From the NCBI GenBank assembly GCA_963999645.1, contig CAXEUY010000007.1, forward strand, positions 38,423-102,422: a stretch of DNA of 64,000 nt. The letters run 5' to 3'. This DNA is from MedAcidi-G1 sp002294285. GTDB taxonomy: Bacteria; Actinomycetota; Acidimicrobiia; Acidimicrobiales; MedAcidi-G1. The number at the start of each line of letters is the position of its first letter. Position 1 is the stretch's first letter. The position numbers and the translations under genes were made by a program. Of the stretch, positions 45,396-54,515 are shown piece by piece. The notes below the pieces were generated by a model that was given only the letters and a program-made list of their open reading frames with translations, made no database searches and was not told the origin of the DNA.

Positions 45396-47747
45396 ATGAA
45401 AGTTCTTCTTTCGTGGCTACGAGAGTTTGCTCCTATTCAAGGAGAAACGAGTTTAATAGGAGAGCAGCTTAGCGAGTTGGGTCTGGCTGTTGAAAGTATC
45501 ACCCACATAGGGGAGCATCTTGATGGTGTTGTGGTTGCAAAGGTTCTTGATTTAAGGCCCCATCCTGATGCAGACCGCATTCAAATTGTTGAAGTCGATA
45601 GCGGAGATGGAGAACCGTTACAAATTTGCTGCGGCGCGTTCAATATGTCACCAGGAGATTTTGTTCCGTTGGCGACAATTGGAACAGTGATGCCAAATGG
45701 AATGGAAATCAGTCGTCGTAAATTACGCGGTGAGTGGTCCAACGGGATGCTTTGCTCAGGAGCAGAAATAGAAATAGGGGATGACGATGATGGGATTCTC
45801 ATATTGGGATCCGACAGTAAACAGGGTACTCCTTTAGCAGAGTCGTTAGGAATAGAGTCAGATGTTCTTTATGATCTTGAAGTTAACCCAAATCGACCAG
45901 ATGCAATGTCTGTCATCGGGGTTGCACGAGATTTAGCCGCCTATCAAAAGATCCCATTCAAAATCCCAGAGCCAAAAGTCTCTGAAAAGGGAAAGAATGT
46001 ATCTGAAATTCTCAAAGCTGAAATTGTTTCGCCAGACCTTTGTGGCCGTTTTGTTGCAAGAGTAATTGAAGGTGTTTCAATTGCGGATTCTCCACAATGG
46101 CTCCAAAACAGGATCACTTCATTAGGAATGAGGCCAGTTAATAACGTTGTAGACGTCTCTAATTATGTAATGCTCGAAATGGGTCAGCCGAGCCACACTT
46201 TTGATTTGGCAAGTGTTTCAAATTCAGAATTTAAGGTTCGTTGGGCAAGTGATGGGGAAGAAATAGTAACTCTAGATGGGGTTTCAAGAAAGTTGACGAC
46301 TGAAGACGGTGTCGTGGCTGATGGTTCGAATGTTCCGATTGGGATCGCCGGTGTGATGGGAGGTAATTCAACAGAGATAAGTGAAGAAACATCAACTGTA
46401 GCGCTAGAAATGGCATGGTGGGAGCCTTCTGCTATAGCCAAAACGTCAAGAAGGCTGGGGTTGAGAAGTGAAGCCTCGGCTCGGTTTGAGAGAGGAACTG
46501 ACCCAGAAATAATTGAAACAGCAATGAGAAGATTTTGTGAGTTGCTGGAACCAGAGGTGTCCCTACTCCCAGGATTGGTAGATGAACAAGGCGATATGCC
46601 TGCACGAGAAAAAATCAAGGTCCGTGTTTCTCGAGTTAATAGCATCTTGGGAACGGATCTTGACAAAAAAGAGATTCTCGAGATACTTGATCCCATAGGA
46701 TTTGAAGCTAAAGCCTCTAAACAAGACATCGAAGTGACAGTTCCGAGTTTTCGACCAGATACTTCACTTGAAATCGACGTTATAGAGGAGATTGCAAGAA
46801 TTTTTGGATACGAAAATATTGTAAAAACAGTTCCTAAATCAAAAACTTTCGGATCGCTAACGGCCAAACAGAATGATCGTAGATTGATTAGATCCACATT
46901 GATGGGTTTAGGTCTAGACGAGGTAATGCCAGTGCCTTTTCTTGCTCCAGGAGAACTTGAAAATGCGGGACTCGAAACTGATGGAATAAAAGTGGCTAAT
47001 CCGTTAGTAGCGGAAGAGTCAGTGATGAGGTCATCTTTGAGACCTGGATTGCTAAAGACGTTGGCATATAACGAGTCGCATCGACTTGTAGGTTTGAAGC
47101 TTTTCGAAATTGGTCACGTTTACAGTCACCCACAACAACCTCAACCTTTGCCGGACGAAAGAGAACATCTTGTGTCTCTTCTGGCTGGAGACAGAGTCAA
47201 AGAGATTGTGGAAATCTGGTCTGCTCTGGCTGATGCTTTAGCTTTTAGGGATTATGAGTTAATTGCAGATTCACAGGCTGGTTTCCACGCTACAAGAACA
47301 TCTCGAATTGAGGTTCAAGGTAGAACGGTGGGTTTTTTAGGAGAAATAGATCCATCAGTGCTTGCTTCATATGAAGTAAGTGAGCGAGTTTCTTGCCTTG
47401 AAATAGATGTCGATGAACTTTTGTCCATTCCTCATGGCCATTCTCACTATAAACCTTTCAGTCGCTACCCATCCTCAGATATAGATCTAGCGTTTGAAGT
47501 TGATGAAAGTATTTCTTCGAGTGAAGTGCGGAAGTGTTTAGAAGAAAAAGCTGGAGAGTTGCTTGCTGATATCAACCTGTTCGATGTTTTCAGGGGAGCG
47601 CCGGTATCCGAAGGTAGAAGAAGTCTTGCTTTCAAGTTGCGCTTGCAGGCTGATGATAGAACACTTACAGATACAGAAGTAGCCGAAGTTCATAAGGATT
47701 GCATTGAAGCTGTAGAAAAAAAATTCTCTGCGAAGCTTCGAAGCTAA
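45396..47747 (+). CDS. pheT: Phenylalanine-tRNA ligase beta subunit
   Basis: 783 residues, full length. EMAP-like tRNA-binding domain (residues 40-150; VVVAKVLDLRPHPDADRIQ, CCGAFNM), B3/B4 editing domain (220-390; LGMRPVNNVVDVSNYVMLEMG), B5 domain (about 400-475), catalytic-like core (RLIRSTLMGLGLDEVMPVPF) and C-terminal FDX-ACB anticodon domain (FSRYPSSDIDLAFEVDE). AAAAGGAG ribosome-binding site at 45377-45384. Co-transcribed with pheS. Confidence 0.96.
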   Translation: MKVLLSWLREFAPIQGETSLIGEQLSELGLAVESITHIGEHLDGVVVAKVLDLRPHPDADRIQIVEVDSGDGEPLQICCGAFNMSPGDFVPLATIGTVMPNGMEISRRKLRGEWSNGMLCSGAEIEIGDDDDGILILGSDSKQGTPLAESLGIESDVLYDLEVNPNRPDAMSVIGVARDLAAYQKIPFKIPEPKVSEKGKNVSEILKAEIVSPDLCGRFVARVIEGVSIADSPQWLQNRITSLGMRPVNNVVDVSNYVMLEMGQPSHTFDLASVSNSEFKVRWASDGEEIVTLDGVSRKLTTEDGVVADGSNVPIGIAGVMGGNSTEISEETSTVALEMAWWEPSAIAKTSRRLGLRSEASARFERGTDPEIIETAMRRFCELLEPEVSLLPGLVDEQGDMPAREKIKVRVSRVNSILGTDLDKKEILEILDPIGFEAKASKQDIEVTVPSFRPDTSLEIDVIEEIARIFGYENIVKTVPKSKTFGSLTAKQNDRRLIRSTLMGLGLDEVMPVPFLAPGELENAGLETDGIKVANPLVAEESVMRSSLRPGLLKTLAYNESHRLVGLKLFEIGHVYSHPQQPQPLPDEREHLVSLLAGDRVKEIVEIWSALADALAFRDYELIADSQAGFHATRTSRIEVQGRTVGFLGEIDPSVLASYEVSERVSCLEIDVDELLSIPHGHSHYKPFSRYPSSDIDLAFEVDESISSSEVRKCLEEKAGELLADINLFDVFRGAPVSEGRRSLAFKLRLQADDRTLTDTEVAEVHKDCIEAVEKKFSAKLRS

Positions 47748-47784
47748 ACCGTTCTGACAGGAATGACATTTGAAAGGTTTAAGA

Positions 47785-48765
47785 ATGAAAGCATGGCAAA
47801 TACATGAATTGGGAGAGCCTGAAGACTCTCTAAAGCTTGAGGAAATAGACACTCCGGACCCCATGCCGGGACAATTACTGGTCAAGGTTGAAGCAGTGGG
47901 ACTTGCTTTTCCTGATGTGCTCCAGTGTCGTGGTGAATATCAAGTAAAACCACCCTTGCCTTTTACTCCTGGAGGAGAGACTTCTGGCACGATAATTGCA
48001 GTTGGTGAAGGAGTTGAAGATTTCACTGTGGGACAAAAGGTGATCGCTCTGGGGGGTGGTTTAGCTGAGGAAACCCTAGTGCATGCACAAATGTCATTTC
48101 GTGTGCCTGATTCAATGGATCTAATTAAGGCCGCAGCTTTGCCAATGAATTATGGAACGACATGGTTTGCGCTGCATGATCGTGCTCAAATCCAAAAAGG
48201 AGAGACATTATTAGTCGCTGGAGCATCGGGAGGCACCGGCTCAGCAGCAATACAGTTAGGTTTGGCAGCGGGGGCAAAAGTAATAGCAGTTGCGGGAGGG
48301 GAAGAGAAAGTAGACGCTTGCCGAGAACTTGGAGCTGATGTTGTGATTGATCACCGGGAAGAAGAAGACCTCGTTGAAAAAGTTCGTGAAGTTACAAATA
48401 ACCAAGGAGTTGACATTGCATATGACCCTGTAGGTGGAGAGATGTTTCAGAAAATAAGAAGATGCATGTCTTGGAATGGTCGTCTGCTTGTAATTGGTTT
48501 TGTGGCTGGGATCCCAGAATTAGCAACTAATCATGTACTACTGAAGAACTATTCAGTAGTTGGTGTGCATTGGGGCGCTTCTCTTGGGAGAGATCCCAGT
48601 TCGTTCAAACGTCAGATGTCCTCAGTGCTTGAATTGGCAGCTAAGGGAGAGGTTGACCCGCTACTGCATCCAACTTATACGTTTGACTCGTCAAACAAGG
48701 CTTTGCAAGACATAGCAGACCGAAAGGTAATAGGGAAAGTAGTGGTGGACTTAGTTAAAAGCTAG
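47785..48765 (+). CDS. Zinc-independent medium-chain oxidoreductase, quinone reductase-like
   Basis: 326 residues. MDR superfamily: N-terminal GroES-like domain (LEEIDTPDPMPGQLLVKVEAVGL, PDVLQCRGEYQVKPPLPFTPGGE), then a Rossmann domain with GASGGTGSAAIQLGLAAGAKV and the NADPH-type loop GGEEKVDACRELGADVVID. It lacks the zinc Cys/His ligands, so quinone or enoyl reduction is more likely than alcohol oxidation. ATG 47785 is preferred over TTG 47770 because AAAGG lies upstream. It is only 40 bases before argC but that gap holds the arg promoter. Confidence 0.88.
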   Translation: MKAWQIHELGEPEDSLKLEEIDTPDPMPGQLLVKVEAVGLAFPDVLQCRGEYQVKPPLPFTPGGETSGTIIAVGEGVEDFTVGQKVIALGGGLAEETLVHAQMSFRVPDSMDLIKAAALPMNYGTTWFALHDRAQIQKGETLLVAGASGGTGSAAIQLGLAAGAKVIAVAGGEEKVDACRELGADVVIDHREEEDLVEKVREVTNNQGVDIAYDPVGGEMFQKIRRCMSWNGRLLVIGFVAGIPELATNHVLLKNYSVVGVHWGASLGRDPSSFKRQMSSVLELAAKGEVDPLLHPTYTFDSSNKALQDIADRKVIGKVVVDLVKS

Positions 48766-48769
48766 AAAT

Positions 48770-48807
48770 GTTGCATTATTATGCATATATATGTATGATA
48801 ATGCTAT
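48770..48807 (+). promoter_or_regulatory. argC promoter with tandem ARG-box-like operators
   Basis: Promoter: TTGCAT (48771-48776), 17-base spacer, TATGAT (48794-48799); the -10 is exactly -12 to -7 from the argC ATG at 48806. Operators: TTGCATTATTATGCAT (48771-48786) and ATGTATGATAATGCTA (48791-48806), each a near-palindrome of TGCAT-type half-sites with ATGCA, matching at 10 of 16 positions, centres 20 bp apart. ArgR bound here would cover both promoter hexamers. argR is in the operon. Confidence 0.7.
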
Positions 48808-49852
48808 GTTTTCCGTAGGTATTATTGGCGCTTCTGGTTACACGGGTTCGGAACTTTTAAGGATCTGTGCGAACCATCCAAATTTTGATGTTAAGACTGC
48901 TGTTGCCTCAACTTATGCGGATACTGCGGTTTCTGATTTGCATACACACCTTTCTGCTCAGTATCCCGAAATGCTATTTGAAGATAAAGATCTAGCACCT
49001 CTAGATAAATGTGATGTTATTTTTACAGGGTTACCTCACGGCGCTTCACAGTTAGTTATTCCTGAGTTGCTTGATAACGCGAAGGTGATTGTAGATCTAG
49101 GAGCTGATTTCAGACTAAAAGATCCAGACATTTACAACCAATGGTATGAACAGGAACATGTAGCGCCTCAGCTCCTCAATACTGCCGCATATGGATTGCC
49201 TGAATTATTCCCCGACGGGTTAGAAGACTGCCAGCTGGTCGCCGCCCCTGGCTGTTATCCCACGGCAGCTTCTCTAGCATTAGCGCCTTTTTTGAGGGCA
49301 GGAGTGATAGAGCCAAATGGAATCATCGTCGATGCAGCAAGCGGTGTTTCGGGAGCGGGAAAAACTCCGCAACCCAACAGTATGTTTTGTACTGTTGATG
49401 AAAACTTCTCAGCTTATGGTCTACTTTCACACCGACATACCCCAGAAATAGAACAAGCACTTGCTACAGAAGGTAATGGAAATAAAAGAGAAGACATTTC
49501 AGTGCTGTTCACACCGCATTTGGCACCAATGAACAGGGGTATTTTGGCCACTTGCTATGCCAAAGTAAAAGCTGAACTTGATACAGATACTGCAATACAA
49601 GTTCTAGCTGAGACCTATTCAGGTATGCCTTTTATCGTGGTTGATGAAAAGTCGCCCAGCACAAAATCAACTTTTGGTTCCAATGCTGCTCACATAACAG
49701 CACGAGTCGACCCAAGAACTGGCTGGCTAATCTCACTTTGTGCAATAGATAACCTTGGCAAAGGTGCTTCTGGACAGGCTGTTCAATGCGCGAATATCGT
49801 TCTCGGGCTTGACGAAACAGAAGGACTTAGTGCAGTTGGGATAAACCCATGA
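48806..49852 (+). CDS. argC: N-acetyl-gamma-glutamyl-phosphate reductase
   Basis: Third step of arginine synthesis, NADPH-dependent. 348 residues. GIIGASGYTGSELLRI at the N-terminus, GLPHGASQ, DLGADFRL, catalytic Cys in VAAPGCYPTAASL, GVSGAGKTPQPNSMF. ATG 48806 is chosen over 48791: family proteins start just before VGIIGASGYTG, and the upstream ATG lies inside the operator and -10. First gene of argCJBDFRGH, the mycobacterial order. Confidence 0.95.
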   Translation: MFSVGIIGASGYTGSELLRICANHPNFDVKTAVASTYADTAVSDLHTHLSAQYPEMLFEDKDLAPLDKCDVIFTGLPHGASQLVIPELLDNAKVIVDLGADFRLKDPDIYNQWYEQEHVAPQLLNTAAYGLPELFPDGLEDCQLVAAPGCYPTAASLALAPFLRAGVIEPNGIIVDAASGVSGAGKTPQPNSMFCTVDENFSAYGLLSHRHTPEIEQALATEGNGNKREDISVLFTPHLAPMNRGILATCYAKVKAELDTDTAIQVLAETYSGMPFIVVDEKSPSTKSTFGSNAAHITARVDPRTGWLISLCAIDNLGKGASGQAVQCANIVLGLDETEGLSAVGINP

Positions 49853-51012
49853 CCATCACAGACGTTCCAGGTTTCCAAGCAAGCGGGATAGCAAGCGGAA
49901 TTAAGTCCAATAATGAATTGGATTTAGCGCTCATAACTACAGAAGACAGAAAACCAGTTGCGGCGGCAGGCGTGTTTACGTCAAACAAGATGACTGCCGC
50001 ACCTGTGTTGGTGACACGTAAACATTTGGAAATAACCGGAGGCGCCGCTTCTGCCGTGGTTCTAAATAGCGGAAATGCTAATGCGGCAACGGGAGAACAA
50101 GGCTTGCTGGATGCTGAACAGATGTGTCAGTTGACAGCACAAGGAATTGGATGTGACCCCAGTGAAGTTCTAGTTTGTTCGACAGGCTGGATCGGATATC
50201 CATTACCTATGGAGGCAGTTACTTTCGGGATAACTAATGCAATTGACTCCTTAAAGGATGATCAGGGCAAAGTCGCTGCACAGGCAATCATGACTACGGA
50301 TACAGTGCCGAAGAATACTTTTGTTAGCGGCAAGGGTTTTTCAATTGGTGGAATATCCAAAGGGGCTGCAATGCTCCAGCCAAACATGGCTACTATGCTT
50401 TCCGTGTTGACAACTGATGTGGTCATAGACCCGAAGGAAGCTACACAATTTCTGCAACAAGCGGTTTCAGTGTCTTTTAATTGTCTGACCGTTGATGGCG
50501 CCGAGTCCACAAATGACACGGTTATTCTTTTAGCTAATGGAAAGTCTGGCGTGAAAGCTTCTTCTCTTTTCGCTGAAGCTTTGACAGATGCTTGCAAGGA
50601 TTTGGCGGTACAAATGGCAGACGATGCCGAAGGTTCCACCAAAACAGTTTTTCTTAATGTAACCGGGGCTAAAAATAACGATGAAGCAGAATCAGCTGCT
50701 AGAAGTACAGCTAACAGTCAGCTAATTAAATGCTCTTGGTATGGACAAGACCCTTATTGGGGTCGGATCGCAGCTCAGATAGGTGCATCCGGTATTCAGT
50801 TCGATCCTGAAAAAATCTCAGTTTCTTACGGAGGGCAGATTGTATATGCAAAAGGAGAGGCACAAGAAGTTGATGCTCAAGAGTTGAAAAAGCATATGGC
50901 TCAAAGGCGTATAGATCTGCATGTCGACCTAGGGCAAGGTAACGGTAAATCTGAAGTGGTGACAACGGATTTAACACATGCCTATATAGATGAAAACATG
51001 AGGACCTCGTGA
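49849..51012 (+). CDS. argJ: Bifunctional ornithine acetyltransferase / N-acetylglutamate synthase
   Basis: Recycles the acetyl group between acetylornithine and glutamate. 387 residues. Self-processing site with nucleophile Thr in LQPNMATMLSVLTTD near residue 183; VLNSGNANAATG, STGWIGYPLP, DGAESTNDTVILLANG, GRIAAQIGASG, and AYIDENMRTS at the C-terminus. Makes a separate argA or argE unnecessary. Overlaps argC by four bases. Confidence 0.96.
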   Translation: MTITDVPGFQASGIASGIKSNNELDLALITTEDRKPVAAAGVFTSNKMTAAPVLVTRKHLEITGGAASAVVLNSGNANAATGEQGLLDAEQMCQLTAQGIGCDPSEVLVCSTGWIGYPLPMEAVTFGITNAIDSLKDDQGKVAAQAIMTTDTVPKNTFVSGKGFSIGGISKGAAMLQPNMATMLSVLTTDVVIDPKEATQFLQQAVSVSFNCLTVDGAESTNDTVILLANGKSGVKASSLFAEALTDACKDLAVQMADDAEGSTKTVFLNVTGAKNNDEAESAARSTANSQLIKCSWYGQDPYWGRIAAQIGASGIQFDPEKISVSYGGQIVYAKGEAQEVDAQELKKHMAQRRIDLHVDLGQGNGKSEVVTTDLTHAYIDENMRTS

Positions 51013-51938
51013 TGCAAGATAAGAATTTAAATGAAGAACTACTTTTTTCACCAGAAAGAAGAGCAGGTGTGCTTGTAGAGACCCTGCCATACATAACAAG
51101 ATTTGCTGGAAGGGTTGTAGTAGTAAAACTTGGCGGCAATGCGATGGAAAGCGATCAATTGTCGGATCAATTCGCTCAGGACATTGTGCTGATGCATTCA
51201 GTTGGCATCAAACCAGTCGTAGTCCATGGTGGGGGGCCTCAAATCGGTGCTTTGGTTGAAAGACTGGGTTTGAGCACAGAATTTAAAGACGGTCAGAGGG
51301 TAACGGATAAAGAAACTCTAGAAATAGCTCAGATGGTGCTAGTGGGGAAAGTCAATGCGGACATTGTGTCTAGTATTAATGTCCATTCTCCAGTGGCAGT
51401 AGGGCTATCAGGGGGAGATTCAAATCTTATTGAGGCGATCCAAAGGGATTCATCACTTGGTTACGTTGGTGATGTCAAGAAAATAAATCCTTCAATTGTG
51501 GAATGTCTTATGGAGGAGAATCTTATTCCCGTTATTTCTACTATTGGAACAGATTCGAGTGGCCAGGCTTACAACATAAATTCGGATGCTGTAGCAGCTT
51601 CTTTGGCTGCCGCTCTTAAAGCAGAAAGACTTTTGTACCTAACTGATGTTGAGGGATTGTTGGAGGATGTCTCAGATCCTGCAAGCAAGATATCCGAAAT
51701 AGATATTTCAAGTTTGAGCAATTTGATAAACAAAAAAATCGTAAAGTCAGGAATGATTCCTAAAGCCCAAGGATGCATCGACGCTATAAAAGCAGGTGTA
51801 GCTTCATCACATATGGTAGATGGTCGAATACCACACGTTTTACTTCTGGAATTGTTTACAGACGCAGGTATAGGAACAATGGTCCTACCCGAAAATGTCC
51901 CGGGCTCAGAAGAGATTCATAAAAATGCAAAGGAATAA
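51012..51938 (+). CDS. argB: Acetylglutamate kinase
   Basis: Second arginine step. 308 residues. VVVKLGGNAMES, VVVHGGGPQIGALVERLG, GLSGGDSNLI, SDAVAASLAAALKAERLLYLTD, GMIPKAQGCIDAI. The N-terminal ~30 residues (including LVETLPYITRFAGRV) form the helix found in arginine-inhibitable hexameric enzymes, implying feedback control. ATG 51012 overlaps the argJ stop by one base (TGATG). Confidence 0.96.
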   Translation: MQDKNLNEELLFSPERRAGVLVETLPYITRFAGRVVVVKLGGNAMESDQLSDQFAQDIVLMHSVGIKPVVVHGGGPQIGALVERLGLSTEFKDGQRVTDKETLEIAQMVLVGKVNADIVSSINVHSPVAVGLSGGDSNLIEAIQRDSSLGYVGDVKKINPSIVECLMEENLIPVISTIGTDSSGQAYNINSDAVAASLAAALKAERLLYLTDVEGLLEDVSDPASKISEIDISSLSNLINKKIVKSGMIPKAQGCIDAIKAGVASSHMVDGRIPHVLLLELFTDAGIGTMVLPENVPGSEEIHKNAKE

Positions 51939-51941
51939 GTC

Positions 51942-53132
51942 ATGAGCTGGTCTGACCTGCTAATGCCCAATTACAGCACGCCATCCGTAACCTTTGTGAA
52001 GGGTTCCGGAACGGAATTATTCGATAATGAAGGCAAAAGATATTTAGATTTCTTGTGTGGCATAGCAGTAACAGGTCTAGGTCACAGTCATCCCAGAATA
52101 GCGAATGCCATCTCGGAACAAGCAAACACCCTTCTGCATGTCTCGAATCTTTTCATCACAGAACCACAGCTTGAAGTTGCAGAAAATCTGGACAGGCTTA
52201 TAAAAGCAGAAACCGGTCAATCTGGCAAAATTCTATTTCAAAACTCAGGAGCTGAAGCAAACGAAGCAGCCTTGAAACTTGCACGAAAATTCCAAGGTCC
52301 GGGCAAACATGGTGTGGTTTCCGCTTACAAATCTTTCCATGGTAGAACTATGGCCACACTGGCAGCCACAGGACAGCCGGAGAAACACGAACCGTTTGTG
52401 CCTCTTCCAGAAGGATTCCGACATGCTGAATGGAACGATTTGGATTCCTTTAAAGAAGCTATAGATAAAACAACTGGTGCAATATTGATTGAACCCATTC
52501 AAGGTGAAGGGGGAGTTAATACCGCCGAACCTCAATTTTTACAAGGTCTTAGGGAAATCTGTGATGAGAAAGGCTTACTTCTGATAGTCGATGAGATACA
52601 AACTGGTCTCGGTAGGACCGGAGAGTGGTTCGGATTTCAACATGCCGGCATCCAGCCTGACATTGTCACTATGGCTAAGGGAATGGCTAATGGTGTTCCG
52701 ATAGGAGCCGTATGGGCGGTATCAGCAGTAGCGGAAGCATTTAAACCTGGTGACCACGGTTCTACTTTTGCGGGACAACCATTAGCAGCCTCAGCTGCAC
52801 GTGAAACTTTAAGAGTTTTAGAAGAGATCAAGGCACCGATGTTGGCTAAGCAAAGAGGTGCAGAAATGATTGAGGAACTAAGCAAAATTGACGGAGTCGA
52901 TTCAGTTAGGGGTAGTGGACTTCTATTAGCAGTTGAAATAGAAAAAGAAAGCTTAGCGAACGGTGATGCCCGCGACCTTGCACAAGCTTGCTTAAAAGAG
53001 GGTTTAGTCGTAAATGCTGTTACTTCGACAGCACTTAGGTTGGCTCCACCTTTAACAATTTCTTCGGAAGAAATAATTGAAGGAGCGTCGATGCTTGAAA
53101 AAGTTCTAAACGATCAGAGAGAGACAGCATGA
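51942..53132 (+). CDS. argD: Acetylornithine aminotransferase
   Basis: PLP-dependent class III aminotransferase. 396 residues. FLCGIAVTGLGHSHPRI, NSGAEANEAALKLAR, PIQGEGGVNTAE, LIVDEIQTGLGRTGEWFGF, PLP lysine in TMAKGMANGVPIGA, HGSTFAGQPLAASAA. Three bases after argB, and overlaps argF by four. Confidence 0.96.
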   Translation: MSWSDLLMPNYSTPSVTFVKGSGTELFDNEGKRYLDFLCGIAVTGLGHSHPRIANAISEQANTLLHVSNLFITEPQLEVAENLDRLIKAETGQSGKILFQNSGAEANEAALKLARKFQGPGKHGVVSAYKSFHGRTMATLAATGQPEKHEPFVPLPEGFRHAEWNDLDSFKEAIDKTTGAILIEPIQGEGGVNTAEPQFLQGLREICDEKGLLLIVDEIQTGLGRTGEWFGFQHAGIQPDIVTMAKGMANGVPIGAVWAVSAVAEAFKPGDHGSTFAGQPLAASAARETLRVLEEIKAPMLAKQRGAEMIEELSKIDGVDSVRGSGLLLAVEIEKESLANGDARDLAQACLKEGLVVNAVTSTALRLAPPLTISSEEIIEGASMLEKVLNDQRETA

Positions 53133-54034
53133 GTAAAAGTTTCTTAGAGGTCGACGATCTCAGTAAAGCAGAACTGCACCGGGTTTTAGAACTTTGTCGT
53201 GATCCCGATCCACCCAAGGTTTTGAGAGGAGAAGGTATAGCGCTGATATTTGAGAAACCCTCGAATCGTACTCGCAACTCGATGGAGATGGCCGCTTATC
53301 AACTGGGCGGTCACCCTGTCTACATTCGTGGCGAAGAAATAGGTCTCGACGAAAGAGAGTCAGTCGAAGACGCAGTTACAACTCTTTCTGCCTATTACAA
53401 ATGCATCGCAGCGAGAGTTTTTGCCCACAAAACGCTCGAGAGGATGGCAGAAACAAAAGTCTGTCCGATAATCAACCTTCTTTCTGATACCGGTCACCCT
53501 ATGCAGGCATTAGCTGATGTGATCACGCTAGTCGAGGAGTTTGGAGATCTTGATGGTAAGAGTCTTGCTTTCATAGGTGATGGCAATAACGTTTTTCGTT
53601 CTTTAGCAATGGCAGCTGGGATGCTAGGAGCTGAAATTAGATTTGCAGGTCCAAGTGGCTATCGATTGAGTGAAATAGATAAGGACAGACTGGCCGCAAT
53701 AGGTGTAGAAGTAAAAGAATTTGATTTTGCACAAGAGGCAGTCAATGGAGTAAATGCTGTTTACACAGACGTATGGACTTCGATGGGTCAAGAATCTGAG
53801 TCCGAAGAGAGAAAGAAAGCATTTGAATCTTTTACAGTAAATTCTGATTTAATGAGCGTCGCTTCCTCGGATGCAATTTTCTTGCACTGTCTTCCTGCTC
53901 ACAGAGGTGAAGAAGTGACAGAAGAAGTTTTAGAAGGACCCATGAGTCGGATATGGAGTCAATCAGAAAACAGAATGCATGCGGCGCGGGGTCTACTTGC
54001 ATGGCTTCTTTCAGAAGGACAAGAAAATGAGTAA
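53129..54034 (+). CDS. argF: Ornithine carbamoyltransferase
   Basis: Makes citrulline from ornithine and carbamoyl phosphate from CarAB. 301 residues. Carbamoyl-phosphate motif FEKPSNRTRNSMEMAAYQLGG, SDTGHPMQALADVITL, FIGDGNNVFRSL, DVWTSMGQE, and the ornithine site HCLPAHRGEEV. The Ser-x-Arg-Thr-Arg core is intact. Overlaps argD by four bases and argR by eight. Confidence 0.95.
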   Translation: MSKSFLEVDDLSKAELHRVLELCRDPDPPKVLRGEGIALIFEKPSNRTRNSMEMAAYQLGGHPVYIRGEEIGLDERESVEDAVTTLSAYYKCIAARVFAHKTLERMAETKVCPIINLLSDTGHPMQALADVITLVEEFGDLDGKSLAFIGDGNNVFRSLAMAAGMLGAEIRFAGPSGYRLSEIDKDRLAAIGVEVKEFDFAQEAVNGVNAVYTDVWTSMGQESESEERKKAFESFTVNSDLMSVASSDAIFLHCLPAHRGEEVTEEVLEGPMSRIWSQSENRMHAARGLLAWLLSEGQENE

Positions 54035-54515
54035 ATCACAAAGACAACATTTACTTGCAAAAATACTTGAAGAGCAATCCGTTTCGAGTCAGGCAAAACT
54101 CGTCGATCTTCTGAAAGCAGAAGGAATTGACGTTACACAAGCAACTCTTTCGCGTGACCTTGAAGAGCTAGGAGCAGTAAAGATAAGAGTGCCTGTAGGT
54201 GAAAGTGTTTATGCGATACCAGACAATCCGACAGAAAGAGTTTTACCAGTCGATTATCTTAAGCGAGTCTTAGGAGAGTGGCTAGTAGAAGTGTTGGTTT
54301 CAAACAACATTATTGTCCTAAAAACACCACCTGGTTCTGCACACGTTGTGGCATCAGCAGTAGACAGGGCAGGCCTTCCCGAAGTTATAGGAACGGTTGC
54401 AGGTGACGACACAGTTCTTCTAGTAGCAGCTTCAAATACTACTGGCGAAGCAGTATCTGAGAAGTTAAAAGATTTGGCGGGAATAGAACCACAATCAGCG
54501 AGTGAGAAAAAATGA
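54027..54515 (+). CDS. argR: Arginine repressor ArgR
   Basis: Hexameric arginine-dependent repressor of the arg regulon. 162 residues from ATG 54027, where the family begins (QRQHLLAKILEEQ); an upstream in-frame ATG lies deep inside argF. N-terminal winged helix LVDLLKAEGIDVTQATLSRDLEELG; C-terminal arginine-binding domain with PGSAHVVASAVDRAG and GTVAGDDTVLLVAA. Its likely target is the tandem operator at argC, giving autoregulation of the operon. Overlaps argG by four bases. Confidence 0.95.
   Translation: MSKSQRQHLLAKILEEQSVSSQAKLVDLLKAEGIDVTQATLSRDLEELGAVKIRVPVGESVYAIPDNPTERVLPVDYLKRVLGEWLVEVLVSNNIIVLKTPPGSAHVVASAVDRAGLPEVIGTVAGDDTVLLVAASNTTGEAVSEKLKDLAGIEPQSASEKK

Noticed and set aside
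53979..54026. Longer argR starting at 53979
   Set aside because: The extra 16 residues (RRGVYLHGFFQK and so on) are argF read in another frame; the family starts at 54027 with a suitable ribosome-binding site.
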